This document shows, one piece after another, positions 12,126 to 23,270 of a stretch of 64,000 bases of DNA (the stretch's first letter is position 1; every line of letters starts with the position of its first letter). This DNA is from Utricularia gibba (Eukaryota > Streptophyta > Magnoliopsida > Lamiales > Lentibulariaceae). A program made the position numbers and the translations under genes. The stretch is taken from NCBI GenBank assembly GCA_002189035.1, contig NEEC01000027.1, forward strand, positions 124,001 to 188,000, read 5' to 3'. The notes under the pieces were generated by a model. The model was not told the origin of the DNA. It was given only the letters and a program-made list of their open reading frames with translations, and did no database searches.

Positions 12126-12134
12126 ACAGTTCAA
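12126..12134 (+). terminator. snRNA 3' box
   Basis: AGTTCAA at 12128-12134 fits AGTNNAA, the core of the plant polymerase II snRNA 3'-end signal CA(N)3-10AGTNNAA, and lies immediately after the terminal hairpin. Confidence 0.7.
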
Positions 12135-12290
12135 GTACAAACGTTGATTTCTCTTTGTGAATAATTCATACGATAATGTGCTGTTCTCGTGTGATTCAGG
12201 GTTCAACTGAATAAAGGATAACAGTAATTGACTAATCCAGTGGACGAACCGTTCTGTACTTTGTAGTGCTGTCTGACGGTTGTGTCATCC

Positions 12291-13407
12291 ATGGCGATGC
12301 CAATTCCCTCGATATTCCCTCGCGGAAGATTGGGGTTTTTTTTCTCTTCGACTAATCTGCGGCCTTCCGTCAGTACTCCGTTTTCGTTCATTAGAGTGGA
12401 TCTAACTTCGGCGAAATGTAGGGAGAATGGTGCTAGTGGTTCGCAGGAAGTTATCTGGGGAATGGTTGAGGAACTCCTTAATAAAGAAGAGAACAAAGGG
12501 CTGCTGGCTGGTCTGGAGCAAGCCTCTCAGAGGGTCGAAATCGCCAAGAGGGAGCTTGTTCAGATTCAGCAGCAAGAGACTGAGGCCAGATTGGTCCGCG
12601 AATATGTCGCCAAACTCGAGTCAAGGGCTGCTGAGGTACCTACAAATTCAATTCCGTCTAGGGGAATCCCCATGATTTTGTGAATTCCGTATGCTGGATT
12701 TAGGCCTGTGATTTGAAGGGTTTTGCGTATTTTGTCCTTTTTTTATTTTGAGGACTCGATTTCGTCGATGAATTAAAGGGGTCATCGTTGTATTGGTCAT
12801 AGATAGAAGAATGCCAAAGAGAATTATCTGAGGCAAAAGCTATGCTGGAAGAGGCAGAGGTATCGTTGAAGGAAAATGCAACACTGGGTAAAGATGCAGA
12901 GAGATTGGAGTCCGTTAAAGCTGCTTCAGTGAGCGGTGTTGTTGGCGCTCTTGCTCAACTTCCCTTTTCACTAGCTCAAGTTTCCACCACTTCCGACTTG
13001 ATACTTCCCCTTGCTGTAGCTTTTGTGACGTGTGCACTCTTTGGGGTAACTTACAGATATGTAGTCCGAAGGGAGCTTGATAATACTCAATTGAAACTAG
13101 GAACCGCCGCAGCTTTTGGCTTTACGAAAGGTACCCTTGAAAGACCTTGTTACTTAGACATACTGATTCAAAGCGGCATCTAAAGCTCCCTAGAAATCAT
13201 CTTAATCTCTGTGCTCCCCATTTTACAGGTTTGGGAATGCTGGAAGCTGGTGAGCCGCTGGAGTTGGAACCCAGCAGCATCTTATCCCACGGCTTTGAGG
13301 GATTATTCCATGTTTCAGAATGCCTTGCTGTTTTCCTCTTCGCTGGAGTAGCTCTTGATCTGTGCATCAAGTTGAGACTGATAGATTCATTCCCAGGGAA
13401 CAAGTAG
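12291..13407 (+). CDS. Predicted plastid membrane protein of unknown function
   Basis: Three exons (12291-12635, 12803-13130, 13229-13407) give 283 residues with no frame error. A Ser/Arg/Phe-rich N-terminus looks like a plastid transit peptide. Next comes a long charged helix (LLAGLEQASQRVEIAKREL... IEECQRELSEAKAMLEE) likely to form a coiled coil. Hydrophobic helices follow: SGVVGALAQLPFSL, LPLAVAFVTCALFGVTYRYV and CLAVFLFAGVALDLCIKL. The C-terminal half resembles a conserved plant and cyanobacterial family often labelled 'homer protein' in plant annotation; I recall no established function. Thylakoid or envelope location is inferred. Confidence 0.7.
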
Positions 13408-14078
13408 CAGATCATTTGTTCGAACTCGGAAAGAAGTTATCTGAACCCACTAATGTCATGATTAAGATCAGGAACTATGTTTTTTACCACCTAATTGTGA
13501 GTTTGTGGGTTTTCAGTGGATTAAAGTAATCATCCCCAGTCCCAGAGCTGTATAGTTCTCCCGTGGGGGCTTGGCCTCCGTAGTCTGTGCAAGGAATCAA
13601 AAGATATTCGATTGTACCGGTGCTTGAATCACTATTCATGGATTATAACTTGGGGCTCTGGAATCTGAGTAACCTCGGCATTGGCATTGCTTCTTCTCCA
13701 TTTCTCACCGCCTCCTAAAACTCGCAAGTTCATCACACAAATCTATGGGAGTGGGCACTCAACGGCTATTTCTAACCCTTGAGACAAGATCCTGATCCTG
13801 GTTATCCTCATCACCTTGCTCACTCAACGGCTAATTAATAGAAGAGGCACGCCTTTCTGCAGCTAGTGGCAAAACACGTCACCTTGTTACTCGGATATGA
13901 TATTAGGTAGCACCAATAAAGGCACAGGAGCCTGATCTTTTTCTTATGCGGCCCCCGCAAAAAGGTGAAGAGACGAAAAAGCGAGCAGCATACATATCTC
14001 TTTGCTGCATAAGCATTCCTGGTATTTTTGCTCCGATTATCGGAACTGTAGGCCGAAGAAAACACCGAGAAGTTGCAT
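13408..14078. other. Intergenic, no gene seen
   Basis: 3' flank of the plastid protein gene and probable 5' region of the next gene. Open frames at 13835-14065 (-) and 13946-14164 (+) have no family resemblance and look fortuitous. Confidence 0.35.
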
Positions 14079-15092
14079 ATGATGATGAGCCCAGGAAGGA
14101 GCGACCCGGCGAAACTATTTGGTGGGTGGGTTTCCTTTATTGCTGGTTCATTTCCTTTTCTTGATCGGAATTCTCTTCATCTTCCCATCGATAGGCTTGT
14201 TGTTTCGTGGCTAATTTTGCGGCTAGTAAGTGGGCATGTTTGTTCTTAGCTCTGGACTTCAAGTGTTGATTGGAAGTTGCTAATTTTTCTTCAGATCTTT
14301 CGGTGTGCGGGGCAAAGAAACATTTTTGCGGTGGTTCTGAATTCTTGTTCGTATTTTTGTCGTTATGATCTGATTCTTGTAATCTGGAGCAGGTTTACAG
14401 AAGAAAAGAAGGCAGCAAGAAGAGCCAATTGGAATCCCTTGGTCGAAGTACCTCTGCCGCTGCGAAATCAAGAATCGTGATTTTTCGCTAGCCCCTTTTC
14501 CCCAAATCTCCCAATCTCCTCAAGAATCAGCCGAAGGTTGCAGCAGCAGCAGCAGCAGCAGCAATTTCAAGGGAAACAGTGCAATAGAAGATTGCCCTGT
14601 TACTCCATCGTCTGGTTGGGGGATATCCAGTCCTGTTCAACAGATGAGCAAGTTGGTTCCTCTGATGATCCGCACATGAACTGCCAAGATGAATTGAGTG
14701 AAGATTTTGCCACACCCAAGGACTTCTCCTCTCTTGAGCCGATCCCTTCATTCGGTAGTTGGGAAATCCAGTCCTCTTCATTGGGTGAAGAGCTGGATTG
14801 CATGAACTCCGACGAGGAATGCGGATGGCCAGGCTTGGAACATTACAGCAGCAAGGCGCTTGAAAACGATGAGTTGAGGAGTCTCATGTACAAGTATGGT
14901 GGGGTTGGTAAGATGGATCTGATCCATTCTTGTGAACAGACCAGAGGTTGGTGTTTCATCAAATATCGTCCCCTCTCCCTTCTCATTGATGATGTTTGTT
15001 GTTTCGACCGTTTGCTCAGATTGGACAAGGAAGGCAAGGCATTAACAATCGATGTAGAGTTTGAGCAGTACTTCTCAATGCTGATGATGTAG
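14079..15092 (+). CDS. Unidentified Ser-rich acidic protein
   Basis: Best model: exon 1 14079-14121 (three ATGs in a row, then SPGRSDPAKLF) spliced to an exon from 14393. It contains a polyserine tract coded by a CAG/AGC repeat (14541-14562) and acidic motifs such as MNCQDELSEDFATPKDFSS and SDEECGWPGLEH, and ends VEFEQYFSMLMM. One single-base loss near 14636 must be repaired to join TPSSGWGISSPV to the downstream frame. A possible 73-base intron (14947-15019) near the end is unresolved: splicing it shifts the frame, while reading through stays open. There is no signal peptide or membrane helix. The family is not recognised; the regular acidic composition and the end suggest a regulatory or scaffold protein, which is only inference. 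Confidence 0.45.
14541..14562 (+). repeat. (CAG)n microsatellite in coding sequence
   Basis: About seven tandem CAG units. In the frame used for the gene model they code for serine; the other frames would give Gln or Ala. Confidence 0.9.
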
Positions 15093-16310
15093 CCAGCCAT
15101 CTTTTTGTTCCAGTGCTGTAAAAACCACCAATCCATCCCAGCCAGGTAGAGATATAAATGGAAATCCTTCCAAAATAATAACTGCTTGCCGATTGGGGTG
15201 TCATGGTTGTTGGTTTTCATAGAAAATTGTGGAAATCAAAATCAAACTGCATCTATGAATTTATCATTTCGCTAGCCTTTGATTGATTGATTCGTGGTGA
15301 CAAGGGGCACGCTGCTTTGCTGCGCTTTCCGGTGTTATGTAATAAGTTGCATTCAGGGTTAATTTTGACACGTGATACGTGTGGGTGTGGAAGGAAGTTT
15401 CCATTGAACCCGTGGCACACCCTCCCCGTCTCAGGCGCCGACGCTTCTCGATGTTTCCCCCAGATTCGCTCGCTTTGCAGCAGCAGTATATGTGTTTGTG
15501 TGTCGCTCGGCGGATGTGGACACGTTCTCGGGTACGTGTTCAGGTAGGCATTATCATTCATCGGGCACTGCGCACATTCCCGGTATAAATGGACAGCGAA
15601 TTCCAGTAACCGTAAATACGGATTCCAGGGTTGTGAAAAGGAGTCGCCACGGCGCCCCGGTTTGCCGCGCGGAGGTGGAGGAGGGTGTCGTCTTCCTCCT
15701 CGGAATGGAGCGAAGGTAGGTGGTACTGTTGCATACGCGCCAGCCCCTTGGTCTTTTACGGTCGTCATTTTGTCAACTGAATCAAATCAAGCCAGATTTT
15801 GTTTCTACTTGTTGAAGAGTAAGTGATATAATTGGACTGTTGTCGGTGAGCATCTTCTCCTTTGGCAAGATGTTGGTACGACATGAAAAAGTAAAGCTTA
15901 AATCTTTTTTGGTATTGAGTATTTGAGAAGCATCTACAACAGGTTGTATGCCTGTCCTTTTAGGAAGGAACCATCTAGAAGGTAAGGGGAGAAAGCTTCA
16001 TAGATTTTTTATGGTGTGTCTAGAAGCAATGGTAGGTTCTCTCATCACTTGTAAACAAAGACATGCATCTTGGGGGAATTTAAGAAGCTTCCTGAGGGTT
16101 CCTTTTCCAGGATGTTCCTATCCATTTGCGCCTCATTTTCTAGATTCCACCGCGTTCCTGCTGGATCGGACAAACGTTTCTTCAGCTATTTAACTGATCT
16201 GACACACTAAACCACACCCAGTCACTGCTAATGCACATAGCCCCTTACCTTCCGACAGCGCCCAGTTTCTGGTTACTGCGCATTCTTCCACGGCTATCTA
16301 CGGCTGTGCG
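15093..16310. other. Intergenic, no gene supported
   Basis: A minus-strand open frame spans 15253-15768 but is Pro/Arg/His-rich with no family resemblance, and is probably a by-product of GC-rich sequence. 15900-16200 shows no consistent frame. The last 100 bases are probably the leader of the RCC1 gene. Confidence 0.35.
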
Positions 16311-18734
16311 ATGGCTACCGTATCCGAGAATGCGGATTGCGATTCTGGTAAGGCCATGAAGCCGCAGTACGAGTTATTAATGTGGGATACTTTCCGGGGG
16401 CGACGGAGGAGCAACGCCCGTCTCTGGTTTCACCGGCGGCTCTGCGGTTCCCTGAGTCTGAGTATGCAGGGGATTCATGGGAGAGTCTTTGCGCTGGTGG
16501 CTGCGGTTTTGGGTTGGCGATTTCCGGTAAGCCTGGCTGCCTGCTGATGTCCGCTTCTCTTGTTGGGTCTGTTTATCGCAGTTTTCAATTTAATGTTCGC
16601 TGCAGCTTCTGGGAAATTGATGACATGGGGTTCCGCTGATGATCAAGGCCTAAGCTATTTGGCTTCGGGAAAGAATGGGGTAATGTAAACAACGGTCTCT
16701 TTTGCTTTGTCGAGACTCGAGACCTTAGAAAACGTCAGTTTTAGCCGTTAAATTGCTTTTTTTCGCTTTCGAAGGAGATACCTGGCGCATTTCCTCTTCC
16801 TACGACGGGCAAGATTGTGAGCGCCGCGGCTGGGTGGGCACATTGTGTCTCCGCATCAGGTAATCAACTCAGATGATTGAATTTTTTGACAAAATAAAAA
16901 GGAGGGGGATGTATGCTAATCCGAAGAGTGATTGTATGTCGCAGATAAGGGGGAAGTGTATTCATGGGGCTGGAAAGAGTGTGTCCCAAATGGGATTTCT
17001 GGGCAGAAGGACACCGACGGCGAAGGTTCCGATTCGATGAAATCGTTGCAAACGATCTGTTTCAATTTGATTCCAAAGTGGGGGCTTGTGCATGTCTTAG
17101 AATGTGGCGAACCATATAGTTCAGATTGATTGGAAAATGAGGGCCCTAGAACATCTATAAGAAAGCTGCCTGCTTCTTCGCTCGATCTCGATATACTTTT
17201 TTCTCCTCTTCAGGGGGAGAAGCATCGAAGCGAAGAAAGCTTTCATCTGAAAAAGGAAATGATGACCCACTGAATACTGAAGAGTCCCCCTTTTCACCAA
17301 CGTGTGTTGTCAACCTGGACGTTGGCGTTAAGATCAACTTAGTTTCGGCTGGGGGGCGACATACACTCGCTTTGTCAGGTACTAGACGGTTGATGCTATG
17401 TCTGTTTAAGAGAAAATGCCATCTACATTCATTCATCTGAGGTTTTTTCTTTCTTTCTTCTTGTTTGGTCTGAAATGATTGGATAGAAGATTCAACTCCC
17501 TCAGAAATCCAGGAACCTTGGTGTCTAAAGGAAATCTCTTTACAGATTGAAATATACTCCTCTTTACCTTTTTTTGTGGAAGTGCAGATGCGGGGCAGGT
17601 ATGGGGTTGGGGCTATGGAGGTGAAGGGCAGCTTGGTTTGGGATCTAGGGTAAAAATGGTTTCATCTCCACTTCTGATACCTTGTATTGCCAATTCTACG
17701 GCAATTGCGCATGCGGGGGACAAGCAGATTGGAACGTCTAATTACATAAAGTCTATAGCATGTGGGGGTAGGCACAGCGCGGTGATAACTGGTAAAAAGG
17801 AATAAAAGAAAGAAAGTTCAGTAGGCTGATTAGAGTAGATGATTTATTTGTTGCTATATTCGTTCAAAGATGACGTTTACAACTCTATGTAACAGACACT
17901 GGTGTTCTTCTTACCTTTGGCTGGGGATTATATGGGCAGGTGATTGTTTATATATTTGTTGGCTAACTGTAAGCTCTTGCTCCTGTGGCGCTGAACTCCA
18001 CATTTTTTCAGTGTGGACAAGGTCACAGCGATGATTCTCTAGAACCCAAGTGTGTGCAAACCCTCGGAAACCGTCGAATTAATTCTGTTTCTGCTGGACT
18101 TTGGCATACATTGTGCATTTGCAATGATGGCCATGTATATGTTTTTGGAAGTAACCAGTTTGGGCAGCTGGGGCTGGGAGCATATACCGACCACCTGGAG
18201 GTAACTTTGCTAGGCCAAGTCTAGTCCTTAACTATTACATTTTGTTGTTTGCTTATTCTCCAAATTGTAAATGGTGGGCTTGGGAAACTGTGAATTCATA
18301 GATTGTTCCCAAGCAACTTAATGCTCCATCCCTGCGAGGGAAGAAGGCTGTAATGGCATCCTCTGGAGCTCGACATAGCGCTATTCTCACAGGTACAGAC
18401 TGGTCGCTACTACTCGATTGCGAGTGATGGATGGCTGGAACGCAGTATTCACTACTGTTTTAAGTTTGACAGATGATGGACAAATCTTTTGCTGGGGGTG
18501 GAACAAATACGGACAGGTAATAAAAAGCAGTCCAGTTCGTGAAAATGAAGCCTTTTGATTGACTCTTGAGATATGTATGGTGTTTTATGGGTGGATTTCC
18601 AGCTGGGTGTAGGGGACACAGTCGATAGAAATGTTCCTTACCATGTTCCTGTTCACGGTTCTGTGCCAAAGAATGTGGCTTGTGGTTGGTGGCACACGCT
18701 TGCGCTCTGTGAATCCATACAGTCGGCATGCTAG
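16311..18734 (+). CDS. RCC1-repeat protein (UVR8/RUG-like family)
   Basis: A seven-bladed beta-propeller protein of the RCC1 superfamily; plant members include UVR8 and many of unknown role. Eleven exons: 16311-16526, 16606-16679, 16775-16859, 16945 to about 17025, 17214-17378, 17588-17791, 17896-17939, 18012-18200, 18302-18392, 18473-18516, 18603-18734. Repeat signatures recur: GWAHCVS...GEVYSWGW, GGRHTLALS...GQVWGWGYGGEGQLGLG, GGRHSAVIT, GLWHTLCI...GSNQFGQLGLG, GARHSAILT, GQIFCWGWNKYGQLGVGD and GWWHTLAL. It resembles the At3g53830/At5g48330 group more than UVR8: an insert with the basic ASKRRKLSS separates blades and the UVR8 C-terminal VP region is absent. One missing G in the run at 16384-16386 breaks exon 1; the donor of exon 4 is uncertain. 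Confidence 0.87.
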
Positions 18735-19724
18735 CCGTCTTTGTGTCAGCACGTATCGTGTTAATCTGTGTGCAAAGTTGTGCTGTGTTGTCTGTACGGA
18801 TGGTGGTTTGAATAAACAGGTCCCCCTCCCCCTGTGTGTGGGTGGACCTCAGGTCTTGTTCTTGAACTGTACTGCATCTTTATTGTGCAAGCCAAACATG
18901 ATAAAGAACAGGACCTGGGTGGAGATACACGTTTCACACGATCATCACAATGCTGATGCTGATGGTCTTCGTCAGTCATTCTGATACGTACTGACGAAGC
19001 ATCTGTTGTTATGTAGATGGATAAAAAGCCCCAGAGGAGTTTTGAGATTTTGTAGGGCCAGTGGAAGCTGCTACTGTTTGTGATATTCCGTCTACCTGGT
19101 TGGAAGCTTGCACAACTGGGTAGAACATGTAACGTCCCCAGCAACTTGAGGCAGCAGGGGATTCGTTTCGTCCTCCTTGGGAACAAGGAAGAAGAGCAGA
19201 TGAAGAAGCAATTAAAAAAAATACGGGGGCTTGTGTAAAAAGATTTTCAGGTCACCCACTAATCTATAAAAATTGCAATGCCTGACGTGCAAGTCACAGG
19301 GCTGAACTCCTCCTCCTCCTCCTCCCAGCTGGCATAACATACCATACCGTACCGGTACTCACTCGTTGAAATGCAATGCAGTGCTATCTGTATGTGAATC
19401 TTCTTTCGCAGGCTTTAATTGCAGGGAGGGATCGGGATTCACACGGACGCCGTTATCCGTCAACCAACAATAATTCGCTTCCCCTGTTAACTCCTCCCTC
19501 CCGCCGCCGTCTAAACAGTTAAGTCTTCTGCAGTTGGTCTATCCGTCTACCCAGTTGACCAAGCCGAAGCCGAGGCATGTTCGGTAAGGGCGTTCATCTA
19601 ATTCCGTAGCTGCCCTCGCGCCTTTGGATTCACAGTTTTAACTCCCCCTTTTTTTAATTTCTTTTTTCTCATATATATAATGCAGACGGAGAGCCTGTTG
19701 TATCGGAACCCGGAACTTACTGCC
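18735..19724. other. Intergenic, no gene seen
   Basis: 3' flank of the RCC1 gene and promoter of the laccase gene. It contains an imperfect CTC/CCT tract at about 19308-19325 and AT-rich sequence with ATATATATAA near 19672-19681 that could act as the laccase TATA box. No coding signal. Confidence 0.4.
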
Positions 19725-21895
19725 ATGGCCTTCTCCGGCTTCCTCCTTCCCGTCATCCTCTTCGGGTGCTTCGCCTTCGGTTCCCCGCCGTGGTAGAGCA
19801 TTCCCTCACTGTGAGTTCACTTTCCCTTTCTGTGTTGAACCCTCTGTTTTTTCCGACAACACTTTTGAACTTTTTCTGAGATTGTGTGTGTGTGTGTGAT
19901 CAGGTGAAAAATCTCACGGTGAATAAGCTGTGCAGAGACCGGGTGATCACCGCCGTGAACGGGAGTCTTCCGGGGCCGACGCTTCGGGTTAAAGAAGGGG
20001 ACACGCTCATCGTGCATGTGCTCAATGCATCGCCTTATAATATTTCCATTCACTGGTATGCGCTTTCAACTGCGGTTACTCTTGCATTGTGTGTGGGCCT
20101 GGTATGATGATGTGGACACTTTTGCATGGTTTATGGGCAGGCATGGCATTTTTCAGCTGTTGAGTGGATGGGCTGATGGGCCGGGATACGTGACGCAGTG
20201 TCCGATCCGTCCCGGGTCCAAGTACACCTACAAGTTCACCATCAAGGGGCAGGAGGGCACCCTGTGGTGGCACGCTCATGTGCAAACTCTGCGCGCCACT
20301 GTCTACGGCGCCCTCATCATCCGCCCCTCATCCGGCCGCTCCTATCCGTTTCCTCACCCCGCCGTGAAGTTCCGATTATCCTCGGTAACGTCACTTCGAG
20401 TCTTGTGAAATTTACTGGTCAAGTTTTGAATGGGGCTCTGTTGCAGGGGAATGGTGGAACGCGAATGTGGTGGATGTGGAGAATCAAGCCCTGGCAACAG
20501 GCGCCGCACCCAACCTTTCGGATGCTTTCACCATCAATGGCCGCCCGGAGATCTTTACCCGTGTTCTTCGGATGGTAATTTCCGTTCAGTCTCCCTGCAA
20601 TTGGTTTCCCTAATCTCGGATCTCGGTTCTGGAACTTGCAATTTTGTGTTGGTTGCAGACACGTTTAATATGAGGGTGCTGATCGGAGAAACCTATCTTC
20701 TCCGAATAATCAACGCTGCACTCAACCACCAACTCTTCTTCACCGTTGCGAACCATCAATTGACCGTCGTTGCGGTTGACGCCGCCTACATCAACCCCTA
20801 CACCACCACCGTCATAACCCTTGCTCCGGGTCAAACCGTCGATGCCCTGCTCACCGCCGATCAAATTCCCGGCCGATACTACATGGCGGCCCGCGCCTAC
20901 GCCAGCGCCCCAGGGTCCCATTTGCCAACACCACCACTACCGGAATCGTGACCTACGTGGGCTTCTCATGGTCGCCGCCTCTTCTCCCCGTACTCCCTGC
21001 GTTCAACGACACGGAGACGGCGAATAGATTCTACACTAATATTACTGGTTTAGTCACCAGCCCGTTTTGGGTCCCGGTGCCCCGGAAAATCGACGAGCAC
21101 ATGTTTATCACCGTGGGTCTGGGCTGATCCCCTGCGGCGGTAACCGGGGAAACTCGTGCGCAGGTCTGTTGGGGCAACGATTCGCTGCGTCGATGAACAA
21201 TGCTTCGTTCCAGTTGCCGAATAGAATCTCGATGCTGGAGGCTTTCTTCAGAAACGAAGGAGGCGTTTACACTTCCGACTTTCCGAATGATCCTCCGGTT
21301 CAATTCGATTACACTAACCCGAACAACAGCTTGAACCAGGCTCTGCTCTTCACTTCCAAATCCACTAAGGTCAGTCATGGTTGATTGGTATTTCCTTGTT
21401 CTACGGTGTGTCGAAACCGGGTCGACGGTTTTCTACAGGTGGTGAAGGTGAAGTTCGGCGCAACGATTCAGATCGTGATGCAGAACACAGCCTTGGTCGG
21501 GGTGGAGAATCATCCCATTCACATACACGGATTCAATTTCCATGTTATGGCGCAAGGTTTTGGGAACTACGACGCGGCGGTTGACCCCGGAAGTTCAACT
21601 TCCTCAACCCACAGATGCGGAACACCATAGCGGTTCCAGTGGGCGGCTGGGCCGTGGTCAGATTCACGGCCAACAATCCCGGTGAGCCGCTGTATTCCAT
21701 TTCATTCCATTCCGCCTGAAAACATTGGGTGACTGAGTTGGTGTTTGGAAATCGGTTTCAGGCGTGTGGTTCATGCATTGCCATTTGGACGTGCACTTGG
21801 CCTGGGGACTGGCCACGGCCTTCGCGGTGGAAAATGGGCCGACGGCGTCAACGACGTTACCGCCGCCGCCGCCGGATTTCCCCAAGTGCTATTAG
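19725..21895 (+). CDS. Laccase (multicopper oxidase), frame broken by six small losses
   Basis: A secreted blue copper oxidase, of the type that polymerises monolignols in the wall. Exons: 19725-19810, 19904-20055, 20141-20385, 20447-20574, 20659-21369, 21439-21681, 21762-21895. A signal peptide ([18 protein letters not shown]) is present. All four copper-binding blocks are intact: HWHG (split by an intron), [18 protein letters not shown] and [18 protein letters not shown]. Intron positions fit the family. As written it is not translatable: one base is missing at about 19783, 20358, 20547, 20913, 21121 and 21591, mostly in or next to C or G runs. All copper ligands and splice sites survive, so sequencing error is likelier than a pseudogene, but six in one gene leaves real doubt. 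Confidence 0.9.
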
Positions 21896-22239
21896 GGATT
21901 TTGGTCCATTCTTTGTCGTTTCCTAATTCGTATACAGCAACCACACGATTGGATTTGAATTGACAATAATCTGTTTTTTCGCAATCATTAGCTTGTTGAA
22001 TATTTATTTATTTAATAAGGGGTAGGGGCCGGGGCCAACGGCTAACCTGTACGGCACGTATGGCAATGCCGTTGAACAAATAATGCTACTTGATCATTTT
22101 TATGACCTGATAAGTGGGTCCCAAATCTGCCAAAGCTTCCTTCTTCTTCTACTCCCACCCGTACAAATCCCTCCAAAGTCCAAAATCACCGCCGCCCATG
22201 CCTGCGGCAACGCCTGCAACGGCACCGCCCCCATTTCTC
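21896..22239. other. Intergenic, no gene seen
   Basis: AT-rich 3' flank of the laccase gene (TTTATTTATTTAATAA near 22000), with no coding sequence before the FBPase relic begins. Confidence 0.4.
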
Positions 22240-23270
22240 TTCTTCAGCCACCTGTAGGGTTCTGCGTCGTATGGCCGTGGCCGTGGAGGCGGAGTCTAGG
22301 AAGGAGAGTAGCTACAAGAATCAAGCCCTCACCGCCTGGATATGGCCGTCGCGAGCATCTCAATGGCTTGTTGTAACCAGATAGCTTCGCTGGGATCTCT
22401 AACCTCATGGATCAGAAGAAGCTCGATGCCGTGTCCGATGAGGTTCGCTTCGAATTCTCAAATGTAAATTAGGTATTTTCCAATTGCTTGAAATCAAGCG
22501 GCAGAAACGGAATCATCGCCTCTTAGGAAGAGAATGTACCCGTGGTGTTGGATGAAAGCTACTCCGGTAACTATATCGTCGTTTTCGACCGAATCCTCCA
22601 ACATCGACGCCGCATTTTCGGCATCTACAGTCCAATCGAGGCAACGGTACAATTTCCACTTGCCTTGCGCCTTGGCACTTCGCGTCCTCACGTTTTCAGC
22701 CAGGGAGCAGCCTGCTGGTGGCAGGCTACTTTATGTACTCGAGTTCTGTGATCCTCGTGGTCACATTGGGAACAGGTGTCTAGGTCTTCACATCGGATCC
22801 CCTGTCGGGGGAATTCGTTCATACATAGGAGAAGATTCAGATCCATAAATCCAGGAAGATATACGCTTTCAACGAAGGGTATTACCAGCTGTGGGACGAT
22901 GAGCTAAAGAAGTGCATTGATGATCTCAATGACCCTGGTCCTACTCTGCTAGAAACATGGGGGGTCTGGTGGGAGATTTCCCAAAAACCCTGCTGTGCGA
23001 TGGTGGAATCTGTGGGTACCCCAGGGCGGGGAAGAGCGCAAAAATGAGAAGCTTATGCTGCTGTACGAATGTGGAGCAAGCAGGTGGAAAGGATCAGAGG
23101 GTTCTCACAGAGCACTGAGGGAATGTGTTGCTCTAAGTCGAAATCCAGGCGTGTAGATAGAATACCAGATGCAAGCATCGAAGTGTCGAGACTGTGAGTG
23201 CTGAAGTGCAGCTCTTCATGGGCAGCGTGGAAGAGGTGGAGAGGCAGCTTTGTCGAGGTTGTGGATGGAT
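22240..23270 (+). pseudogene. Degenerate plastid-type fructose-1,6-bisphosphatase pseudogene
   Basis: Fragments of FBPase lie in the right order but in shifting frames: SISMAC..QIASL, DQKKLDAVSDEV, FSNCLKSSGRNGIIAS, EENVPVVLDESYSGNYIVVFD, SSNIDAAF, FGIYSP, QPGSSLLVAGYFMYSSSVI, KIYAFNEGYYQLWDDELKK, SLVGDFPKTLL, LLYEC, EQAGGK, QRVL and MGSVEEVE. Stops interrupt it (TAG directly after NGIIAS; another after VTLGTGV), and segments are deleted, including the stretch before DQKKLD and most of that between YEC and EQAGG. A short intron remnant remains between SDEV and FSNC, so it is not a retrocopy but a decayed gene duplicate. The sugar-phosphate binding region is lost. This damage is of another kind from the single-base losses elsewhere in the window. 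Confidence 0.88.

Noticed and set aside
15253-15768. 171-codon open frame on the minus strand
   Set aside because: Pro/His/Arg-rich composition, no family features, no splice partner, and it lies in a GC-rich intergenic region where long chance frames are expected.
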